Assembly (NCBI GenBank): GCA_900708905.1
Contig: CAADRB010000008.1
Coordinates: 3,342,744-3,406,743 of the forward strand
Length of the DNA stretch: 64,000 nucleotides
DNA from: Hymenolepis diminuta
Lineage: Eukaryota > Platyhelminthes > Cestoda > Cyclophyllidea > Hymenolepididae
Reading direction: 5' to 3'
The notes under the pieces were generated by a model. It was not told where the DNA came from, did not search any database, and saw only the letters and a program-made list of their open reading frames with translations. The position numbers and the translations under genes are program-made. This document shows, piece after piece, positions 12,711-21,733 of the stretch (position 1 is the stretch's first letter; each line of letters starts with the position of its first letter).

Positions 12711-12822
12711 TGTTTGAATGGTAGATACCCGGGTTGCACCTGACGTACTCTAATGTTACTTCAAGGTGCCTCCTCCTTAATATGCGGGCTAGATAATTTT
12801 GAACTAGTAAGAATAGGAGTAT
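12711..12822 (+). repeat. Imperfect direct repeat, copy B
   Basis: Partner of 12342-12480, shorter by deletions between the shared blocks. The best-conserved block is TTAATATGCGGGCTAG against CTAATATGCGGGTTGG. It may be a tandem duplication or two insertions of an undescribed short interspersed repeat. Confidence 0.55.
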
Positions 12823-13064
12823 CACAAAACTTTTCCTATTAATGCTTAATTTTTTAACGTCTCTTTATCAGCTGACTCTTAGATTCCCTAAAATATTGTC
12901 CTAGTTAAAAATACGACCCGACAACATCACAATATAAAACGACCGAAATCATCACATCAAAATAAGACGAACATTTTCGTAAGGATAGGTCGATTTACAA
13001 CCATTATGTAAATTAATTCGCTCAAATAAAAGAGAATTAGAAAGGTGGAAAATAAAGAATTTTG

Positions 13065-13309
13065 CATATGAGAATTATTTAGGTGAAAATATTTTTTTTT
13101 CATGTAGAACATATTAATTACTTATTATTCTTTGTACACAATTAAGTGTCAAATAGTGAACGTGATAGGCAGATGAGTGTGTATTAGTCGGAATCAGTGT
13201 CATGGACAAGCCTAGAGACCATTCCCCTGTGGGCACTGTAGTGGCGATTTTATCGCCAGTCAATCATTTATAATCACCAGGTGTTGATATACATCTGCTG
13301 ACTATAGCA
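13065..13309 (-). repeat. 3' LTR of Gypsy-2 (diverged)
   Basis: Bases 13228-13309 match the 15292-15569 LTR closely, including TGGCGATTTTATCGCCAG and CTGACTATAGCA. The lower part is much weaker: around 13070-13105 there is a run resembling the partner's AATTAGGTTCACAT...ATTTTTTTCAT. The lower boundary is approximate. Confidence 0.6.
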
Positions 13310-13989
13310 TCTCTCATGGAAATATGAGACATACATCTTGGGAATTCGAGACAAACCCTTTGGTCAGTCATGATGCTGTCTAGTATCCGGTATTTGTTTT
13401 GTTTGTCTCTTACATTGAAAAACAGAATTAATTTGAGGTAAATATTGTTTTCTTATATGTAGTACGCTCCTTCTTAGATCAGATCACCGATACGTCTTTG
13501 TCGCAAGATCGACCAGGAAACGAGAGAAATGCCATCGAGTTCTGGTACTACATGGGGGATAATATCTTGATCGATTCTTTTGCGTCGTTGCACCACATCG
13601 GGGATCACCGACTGTTCGGGAGTTAGAGGGCTTTAAGATATAGGACACAAAAATAGCATCAAGACTATTTAGAGAATGGTGTCTTTCACAATTCGAAAAA
13701 TCAAGCCCTCCTGGTCTGGGTTGTTCTTGACCGCGAAATTAAGTGTCCTTTCCGGTCTCCACGTGGTGGATATTGCCATCATGCCGCTTGGCTATTATAG
13801 CAGCTATCTATTGGTGGTTTAAACGATGGTTGAGGGCATGCTTAAGATCGCCCACAGTCGGAGGACAAAGTTGTTTTGATAACAAAATCCCTTCACGCAC
13901 TGTCCTAAAATCTTGACCTCTAAATTGCCCTAACACGATGAGAGACCTTCTTAGCTGAATTATATGTCGACCGGAGCAAAATTAGGCAA

Positions 13990-14060
13990 GATGTAGATTC
14001 AAACTGTGTACTTGGGTCCACAACAATAATTTTTGGTACACCTCGAGTTTATAGAGAATA
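13990..14060 (-). pseudogene. Gypsy-2 integrase core fragment
   Basis: The minus strand reads RGVPKIIVVDPSTQFES, which aligns with the integrase block GIPKTIVTDNGTQFTS around the second catalytic Asp. The Asp-Asn pair has become Asp-Pro and the flanks contain stops. It sits directly after the protease-RT linker, showing that RT and RNase H have been deleted. Confidence 0.6.
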
Positions 14061-14165
14061 GAAATAGCTAATCTGCTTGTTGTCGAATAATAACATCGGG
14101 CTCTTCTGAATGTGAATTTATCATCGTAGTGCATGCCGCACTTTTAGTGGGTTCGGAGTGGTAAG

Positions 14166-14390
14166 TTAGGGCTGAGTTTTAGGAGAATCTGGTTTTGGTG
14201 AGTGAATATGAATAGAAGGGATCTCGGCAACATGTAGACACTGGTTGCGTCCTCTCACGAGATGTTCCGCATTCGTAGATTCGAGAGTAAATGTTTGACA
14301 GATTTCATTTTCGTCTGGGAAATGGATAAGGTTGAGATCATCGATCCAATCTGGGTCCATTAGGCTAATATTTCGATCTGTACTTAGCAC
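14166..14390 (-). pseudogene. Gypsy-2 protease-RT linker fragment
   Basis: A 74-codon stretch contains SLMDPDWIDDLNL, the counterpart of the LPGLDWIDM block in Gypsy-1. It lies downstream of the Gag finger in the expected order. No RT motif follows. Confidence 0.55.
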
Positions 14391-14512
14391 TCCTTAAAAA
14401 TTGTCCCCTCCAGGAATGTAGTCTCGCATTGCATCGATACGCGGAGCCATAGAGCATTAGATATCAGAGCCAGTGTCGATCAGGATCTCAAATGGTAACT
14501 TACTTTCTAGAA

Positions 14513-15005
14513 TTAATATTCACCTGTATTAACGTGCCATAGCTCTGCCTCGTTTGAGTTAACGCTCTTACTCTTCGGGTTCTGCCTCGTTGAACTACTC
14601 GTAGACGATATTCGGCAGAAGCCTTCCTTGTGACCATTTTCTTTACATTTGTGGCAGCGACGTCTATGATAGGGCAGCCTTGATGATAAGGAAATCGGCA
14701 TCTTGGAAGTACCCGCTTCTGATATTCGTTGGATAATTGTCGGATGGAGAGTGGGTCGCCTCGGTCGATAAATGATCCGTATTTTCAGGTCCTCTCAGGT
14801 TGAACGCTCGCGGTTCATGGTCAGATCTAGGTTCGAATTCAAGACAAGATTTCTTGACATTGATTTTTTTATTTTTCGGAGTTACAGCCAGCAGAACCCT
14901 GGACAGACTGTCTGTTACGGACGATGAGTGACTAGAAAAATGTCGGAAAACTTTGACTCCCAAGTCAAAAATCCGATTATGCAACTTGACCCTTTCACTT
15001 GTCAA
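14513..15005 (-). pseudogene. Gypsy-2 Gag with CCHC zinc knuckle
   Basis: Two overlapping frames cover this part. The downstream one carries CHKCKENGHKEGFC, a canonical C-X2-C-X4-H-X4-C nucleic-acid-binding knuckle, preceded by basic residues (RLPYHRRR). The upstream 113-codon frame (14664-15005) encodes capsid-like residues such as HNRIFDLGVKVF. A frameshift separates them. Gag packages retroelement RNA in a virus-like particle. Confidence 0.75.
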
Positions 15006-15273
15006 GAAAATGTGGTTGATGACTTCATTGCCATTTTATGAAGAAGTACCATACCTCATAGTACCGCAAGATATGGTGTGATACTTTACGAAGGGTCATA
15101 TCATCAAATTCCCATATAATATCCTAGAATCCCGTCGTCTGCGTCGAAATCATCTGTCTGTCACCATGTTTTCACTGTATGAGGTGAAATGAGATCGGAT
15201 TCTTGTGGTACGTAGAGGAAATGAGTTGCCATTTGTGTCTTCAGCCTATATATGGATGACACCAGTGAATTCC

Positions 15274-15291
15274 TCTGCTACTGTGTCGCCA
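15274..15291 (-). other. Candidate primer-binding site of Gypsy-2
   Basis: Immediately inside the 5' LTR the minus strand reads TGGCGACACAGTAGCAGA. The leading TGG pairs with the CCA end of a tRNA, as expected for reverse-transcription priming. I could not assign the tRNA. Confidence 0.5.
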
Positions 15292-15569
15292 TGCAATAAT
15301 GTTAAGTCTGCCGGGATCCACATCGATCGAATACTTGGAATAAGTTAAGCCACCCCAATTTATTAATAAGTGAATTAGGTTCACATATAAAAATTTTTTT
15401 CATTAGACATCAGTCATGTCTCGGCGTGATGATCGATACCAATTTAGGTATCTATACGCATACACGTAAACACATAGCGGGACTGCCTGTGGCCACTGCA
15501 ATGGCGATTTTATCGCCAGTCAATCATTTATAATCACCAGATGTTGATAGATATCTGCTGACTATAGCA
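15292..15569 (-). repeat. 5' LTR of Gypsy-2
   Basis: This 278-base unit begins TGCTATAGTCAGCAG and ends ATTATTGCA on the minus strand, giving TG...CA termini, with the primer-binding-like site following at once. It contains the palindrome TGGCGATTTTATCGCCA. Related copies are at 13065-13309, 16380-16615 and 24017-24380. Confidence 0.7.
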
Positions 15570-15889
15570 AATTTTGTCTTCTTTTCAAGAAAATTATTGC
15601 AAGAAATTAAAGGAACAGAATGATCGAAAATATTTTCAAATCGACGTTTCATATTGTTCGATATTAACATTATGCTGATACATGAAGATTATAATAAAAT
15701 TAGACCACAACATGCCAAATCAAGACAGGTTCGATATTAATGTTTCCGAAAAATGGCGTCTAAACTATGAAAAACAAGCGATTGAATATTGCGAAGTAGC
15801 AGCAACTTTGTTCACATTAAAAGCACGTATCTAACTGGTTGATATCCATTTGGTGTTACCTACCCATTATTTTGAATTAAATGGTTAAC

Positions 15890-16080
15890 ACCTAGTAAAA
15901 GTCACAATTTCTCTAAAAGACAGTCGGTATTATTTATATTATTGCTGAATCAAAATATGCGATCTTAATAATCCCATGGCATCTTTCTCCAAAATCCCGT
16001 GTTTAACATTATTTTTAAAATTTGCAAGATTTTTAATTAAGCTGTATCTGAATTTGTCGAAATTCCTCCCTTTTATGTTT
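15890..16080 (+). pseudogene. Diverged copy of exon 1 of the 11.4 kb membrane-protein gene
   Basis: Nucleotides align over about 190 bases with 11340-11530, including the flank before the exon (AAGTCACAAT and TATTATT...TGAATCAAAAT). The region encoding FLRFLIELYL there reads FARFLIKLYL here. The ATG is displaced, stops interrupt the upstream part, and no donor or second exon was found. I read it as an old partial duplication. Similarity outside the coding part argues against convergence. Confidence 0.55.
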
Positions 16081-16379
16081 TAAACAAGCCACTAGATACG
16101 TAAAGTGTACTAATCAACGACCCCTTAAAATGCTTCTTGTTATGTCGCAGTTTTCTGAACCTCACAAATTGAACTGTGTCCGTTCTATTTCAGGTTTTTC
16201 CATTCAAGCAGTTAAGTGACTGATGTTACTTGTCATTTTCTGGTTCAACTCCTCAAAACACCGTCCCCTAACTACCTTGTCCATGATTTCTGATTCATAG
16301 AAGCTATATTGTCTATTCGCTGTTAATGATCCCTTGAAAATTTTAACACATCTGAAGTGTTTATGTAAAAATGTTATAT

Positions 16380-16615
16380 GGATTGGGCCACACAGATCGA
16401 ATTGATGGAATAAATCATGTCATTTATGTCGCTAGATGTGTATGAAGGTAGCCGGAAAGCCGCCCAAATTTATTGACTGGGAAAATTAGCTTCATTTACG
16501 TAATATTTCTTCTTTAGACACACAGCTGAACCGCCTATGGGTACTGGAGTTGAAGCCCTATGGTCAAACCATGATTTCTAATCACCAGTGTTGCTAAAAA
16601 TCTGCTCAAATACCA
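16380..16615 (-). repeat. Solo LTR-like copy, third of the Gypsy-2 LTR family
   Basis: The stretch shares ordered blocks with the 24017-24380 copy (GATGGAATAAATCA, GCC...AAATTTATT) and with the LTRs at 13 and 15 kb (ACCGCCT or ACTGCCT, TAATCACCAG, ATCTGCT). No internal coding sequence adjoins it, so it is best read as a solo LTR left by recombination. Confidence 0.55.
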
Positions 16616-17878
16616 TTTAAATGAAGGAAGCAGATTAATATTTAGCAAAATTTCAACATATTTGAAAGTCAATATCAAAATATTGCAGTCAAATTTAAAA
16701 ATTTATTACATAGACATGGACGCTATTATTGAATTCTTGTTATTTCTCTCAGTCGCAAATCATTCTTTCAAATTCTGATCAGAATATATCAAAATAATAT
16801 CAACTTTGACTTTTCCAGAACCCAATGCATTGTTATAACTTATTCGAAAATTTGCAGTTGAGTATTCCAATATATTTGTCCGTAGGCTATTTAATTTAAC
16901 TTATACTGAGTTATTTGGTAACTCATTTAAAATATTTTCTAGAGAAATCGGAAAATTCGGGTTGATAGAAACAGATAAAGATATATGGTAGGTTATTTAT
17001 GATCAAAGACAGGGTATGTTTAGATAGGGACAGAATTTGTCGCATACCGAGATAAAAAATAAGGTAAGGAATTTTTGAATTGGTTCATTTTTTATTTGAA
17101 ATTTATGTATAAATTAAACAGGTAAGACAATTTCAGAAAATGAGTTGACCAAAATGTAAAACCAGCTTACATTCAGGTTACAATTCAGGAAATTATTTTC
17201 GATTTATTTGTATAACAAATGGCTTAAAAGTCTAAACGCATTTAGAAAAATATAAACACTTGTAATTTGTCATAAAATATTAAAATTTACACTCATATTT
17301 CATATGAAACACTCATTTAAGCACATTCAAATTTACTAATTAAAACTTTTGGGTCAAATCTAGGAGCTCAGATAGAATATTAAGTGCAAAAGATGAAATG
17401 AGATGATTTTAACTTTCATGAGATGCGTACAATTATTATATTTTTAAATATCCAGTAAAAGGTTCTGAAATAAATACAGCATTTAAATACGAAAGAATGG
17501 GGAAGCTATTTAATCAGTTGTAAATTTACAAAGAAAATAGATTCGATTGAAAACTGATTCAGTGGTATTAGAATTTAAAGAGAGCCATTTTCTGAAATAA
17601 TTAAAAAAACAGTGGCGAAAAGTTAATTGGATTTAAATATTAGATAAACTGAAGAATAAAGAAATATTGCCACACATTATGCTGAAAGATCACAATTTTA
17701 AATTCTATATCAAATAACCTAAGTTTGTTTGTATGAATCAAAAAAATTTATTCCTTCGGAGAACTATTTTAAAATGCAATACGGCTGTGTATTATCAATT
17801 TTATTAATTATAGTATTTATGTATCAAAATTTTTATACATACTGTCGTAAGCCCTGAATAGAGTATTGATTTTTTTAG
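16616..17878. other. AT-rich stretch, no gene seen; probably 5' intron of the Ig gene
   Basis: No coding signal or repeat was recognised. The stretch ends in a T-rich acceptor (GATTTTTTTAG) leading into the first visible Ig exon with one base of a codon carried over, so an upstream exon must exist. Confidence 0.5.
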
Positions 17879-19386
17879 AAAATGAGGTCGTCATTACTCC
17901 GGATGTTTCGATATACGACGAAAAGCCATCAAACGATACCGGAAGAATAGAGACTTTTCCCAATAAAACCGTAGTTGTCGAGGCTTTTATGGGAGAGAGC
18001 GTCATATTTATTTGCAATGTTTTTAATATGATTCCAAGTGCTCGAGTAAGATTTATTTTATGCAAAATAGTTTGTTAAGATTATTTGGCGACGAGTTAGT
18101 TTTGATGGATTGGTGACCGAAACAGTTAATGATGGATTGATGTCCAGAGATATGTCCCGGTGGAAAATTGGTCAGGGAAAGCAGACCAATTCTATCAGGT
18201 AATTAATCAAATATTTTTTCAATTCACTTTTAGATTAGAGATTTTAGTTGTTGATGAGACTTATGCTGGGCATTACACGTGTGATTGTCAATATACTGGT
18301 TCGGTTGAACCAGCAAGAGCTGAACGCATATTACGGGTAGTTTGTAAGTGGTGTACTTTACCTTTAATTGTTATAATAGCCCAAGCGAAAGTGTTGCCTT
18401 TTCAGTCGTCATATACAACTACGTTAACAGAGGGTGATCGAATGGTGCTTCGTTGTCAGGCTGCTGGAATTCCTAAGCCAGTTACATATTGGACTAGAAC
18501 TGGCGGATCTAGTAGTATCATTCGTAACTATGGCATCAGCAAACCAGTAATATTTGAATATCTAAATTCATGATCGTTTCTTTTTGCAATAGGGAGAGAC
18601 GATTGAATTCACTTCTGTTTTGGCTCAAGACGCTGGAGAATATATGTGTATGGCAGAAAATAGATTGGGTGTCGATTATTGGCCAGTTACAGTTGCTGTT
18701 CGACGTAAGGTGTATTCAGATTGATTCAAGCTTTTTCTAGATAAGCCAATATCGAAAATATATGTCACTGTACCTATAGCTCAAAATCCGTGCAATGTTC
18801 ATCTCTATTGTGAAGTTTCAGCAAATCCTGCTACAGAAGCGACACAAATTTCATGGAGTGTTGGGACCCCGGCCACGCCTCTTCTTGCCGATAGTCGGTA
18901 AGTGTGCTGAACTACCTTTTAACAATTAAACATCGACATTTTCCGTTTACTCTATAGAATACAACTAGTTTATATGAACGGAGGAAATACTAGATTCTCG
19001 GTACTCAATTTTAATCCAATCCTGGCGTCTGATTTGAATAAAAAGTATACCTGCAATGCGTATAATTCTCTCGGAACCGTGGTAACCGAATATACCTTAA
19101 ACGGTGAGTGATCGGTTAGTTAAACATAAAACTTATTTTAATTTTCTATAAAGTATTACTAACTGATGCATAATTTGTTAATTTCTTATTATTATCGAAT
19201 ATTTTAAATTTCCCGGGGTTTTCTTAAATTTTAGAATCAGCTATCGTGACTGGGGAATCATTTGCTTATCTAAAATGTCGGGGATGTAATCTACGAACCA
19301 ATCTGTTTATGTTATGCTTATTCTTGTGGTTGTGCATTCAGATATATACATGCAATTCGTATTATTACTTGAAACTCCTATGTTGA
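17879..19386 (+). CDS. Three-Ig-domain cell-surface protein, lachesin/IgLON-like, 5'-partial
   Basis: Eight exons join in phase: 17879-18045, 18080-18198, 18234-18343, 18380-18546, 18593-18704, 18741-18897, 18958-19103 and 19235-19386 (TGA), giving about 376 codons. Ig1 has SVIFICNVFNM, then IIWRRVS, then AGHYTCDC. Ig2 has MVLRCQAAGIPKP, a Trp-containing strand (YWTRTGG) and AGEYMCMAENRLG. Ig3 has VHLYCEVSANP, QISWSV and KKYTCNAYNSLG. Each keeps the Cys-Trp-Cys core. The last exon encodes a short tail with a hydrophobic run (NLFMLCLFLWLCIQIY), suitable for a GPI-attachment signal or a membrane anchor. Lachesin and IgLON proteins are GPI-linked adhesion molecules of neurons and epithelia; that role is inferred. 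The signal-peptide exon was not found. Introns are mostly 34-46 nt, two of them exactly 36. Confidence 0.85.
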
Positions 19387-21733
19387 ACCTAATACTCTTT
19401 ATGCACAAGAGATAAGGGGAGACCTCGATGCTAAACTTTTATACACTAGTATAACTTACTAGTTAAAATAATGTCCTTGATGGTTAATTAGAATTTATTG
19501 GAATTTTCGAGTTATAGCCTTTTCAATTCTAAATAGACATATCCAGTGTACCTCGAACTACTATCTGTGAATTCGACTAGTACTGAATAAACGACTATTA
19601 AGTATATGTCGAATTATCTTTTACATGAAGCTTGTACTGGCTCTAAAACCTCAAACTTATCGACTTATTCTCGAAGAAAAATTATCTTTGCTTCTCCCAC
19701 ACAGTTAGTAATAAAGATATTTAACAACACATCATCTACTGATCCCCCGTTGTCAATTCATCTGAGCGACAGTCATCAACATCTACAATCAAACGAGAGG
19801 GATAGCACACCTAGGTAAAAACTAGCTGCAATAGCTCGCTAAGACAAGCACCTAGTTATTACTCGTTATCACTACTTTTTCTTCGCTTCTCTCGGAGCAA
19901 AACAGAAATTTATAACATTCTATACTCTTCCTATGAGAAAAAAATAATAAAGGTAACTAACGTGGACGAGAGAATGAAAACGGTGGATCTTTGTGTCCGT
20001 GTCGGAATATAGTTACCCCATGTTATCTTAATTTTTTAAAATTTATTTTGCCCATTTATTTAGCTTCCTCGGCGTTTGAGGTTAATTTATTTACTCTGCA
20101 TTGCCACTCCACCACAATTTTGGTTTACTGGTTGTAGAACGGTTGCTGTCAATTCATCCTCTTTTAGCATAACAATCTATATCTCATTTCTATCTTTTGC
20201 TAGGAGAGTTCGTAATGCTGCAAATGACCAAAATGTAAGCTATAGAATCGAATACACTTCAGCCGTGGGGAGTAAGTACACTTGAGATTCATTAGACAAT
20301 CAAAGTAAACAATCAACTACATAATCCTGTTAAGCTGTTCCAACAAATGAGTCAGACGTTGGAGAACTAATCTAATGCAATTTGAATTATCAATGACAGC
20401 GGCAGAAAAGAATAAAAACAAGAAAGACGGTGATTTATCAAATTGTTGCAGCAATTTATATAGTATAGCGTACAGGTTTAAATAAATCGCAATTAGTTTC
20501 TGAGATATTTTAATAAAAATTTAAGAAAATTACTTTCACGTTAAATCATGGATTTTAAATTACCTCCAAATTTGAATAATTAGATTTTGCTTGTCTTTCA
20601 AGAGCACTCTTGAAACTCACAAATTCGTTGACCTCTGTTTATGCATTTGATATCTTGCTTAGTTGTTATAATCATGGCGGATGCAAAGCAAACATTAAGA
20701 TCTACATCATGGAAGAATCATTACTCTGTGTTCCAAAGCAGTTTCATTTCTTCTTACTTAGGAGATCGTTTCCCAAGCATTTCACTTTATGCATTTATTC
20801 AGAGTTTATTTCGTACTTATTCTGTATGAAGTCCTATACACACCATGAACAGTTCTTTATTATTACTTGAGCCCCTTTGAACAACAACTACTTAAGACAC
20901 AGGACTATTTTCGTGCTCTCTCAAATCATAGTCAAATAGATTTAAATAGAAATCGGAGATATAGCACAATGAATGGCAATATTTTCAGTAAGAGAACAGA
21001 AACGATGACCAAGCACAGGTTTATTGCGGTTACTATTCGTCGCTACTTTGCAAATACGTGGACATACCTACAGTCTTCTAAATATATTAAATAACGGAGA
21101 AATCTCGGCCATAAGTGATTGAGTTTTCTCAATAATCTAAAATCTACGTTGACCTATGTTCGAGAGTATTAATTATAAATAAATTTTTAATATAAAAAAT
21201 TGAGTGATTACTTGATAAATTCAAAATAAATCTCGTGATCGTTAGATATAATAATTCCTTTTGGGTTAACTATGAATAAACACAATATATATGCAACAAT
21301 CTTCAACTTTAGGAGAATATAAAACACTTTTTGCTTACTCATTAGGCTTCTTTAGGATTTATGCATCATAATCAATAACTAAATGTATAGCAAGATGTGT
21401 TATACGAAAAATATAGTATATATAATACAGGATTAGTTGATAAAAATGACGACAATAAATGACCTTTATTGACAGTTATTTACTTCTAACCCATTAGTGT
21501 AATATTTTGCGGTTCGAGTGATGTATTCGTAAAATAATTTGGTTGATTGCCTAATTTTATTAAGATATAGTATCTGCATATTTTTATAATTGATTCCGAT
21601 CTTTCCCTGTATTTTAATGTGAATAATTTATGTGAAAACTAAGAAGATCATGATGTCCAAGTTATGTCGGTGGTGTCTTAATATTTCATTGCCACCTTTG
21701 CGAATATTTTTCCTTTTAGTAATCTTTTTGTAA
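19387..21733. other. Intergenic, no supported gene
   Basis: Several short open frames occur here (for example 19606-19818 and 20076-20285), but none shows a family motif or a consistent splice structure. I see no recognisable transposon or RNA gene. Confidence 0.4.

Larger units (their letters stand above)
13065..15569 (-). mobile_element. Internally deleted Gypsy relic with both LTRs (Gypsy-2)
   Basis: Minus-strand order is 5' LTR (15569-15292), primer-binding-site-like TGG start (15291-15274), Gag with CCHC finger, protease-RT linker, a scrap of integrase, and 3' LTR (13309 down to about 13065). RT and RNase H are missing, so the internal region is only about 2 kb. The LTRs have TG...CA ends and diverge strongly except in an 82-base block, indicating an old insertion. 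Confidence 0.75.

Noticed and set aside
13228..13309. Possible hammerhead ribozyme, as found in some flatworm retroelements
   Set aside because: The required CTGATGA and GAAA core motifs are absent on both strands; the structure fits an LTR hairpin instead.
13440..13960. Possible further Gypsy-2 coding sequence (PTVGDLKHALNHRL and neighbours)
   Set aside because: The residues look protein-like but match no Gypsy domain that I can name, so no separate feature was called.
20076..20285. Candidate extra 3' exon of the Ig gene
   Set aside because: No Cys-Trp-Cys pattern and no compatible splice phase could be shown; the Ig gene already ends in a good terminal exon.
20610..21094. Three overlapping plus-strand open frames
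   Set aside because: Low-complexity AT-rich translations without motif or splice context.
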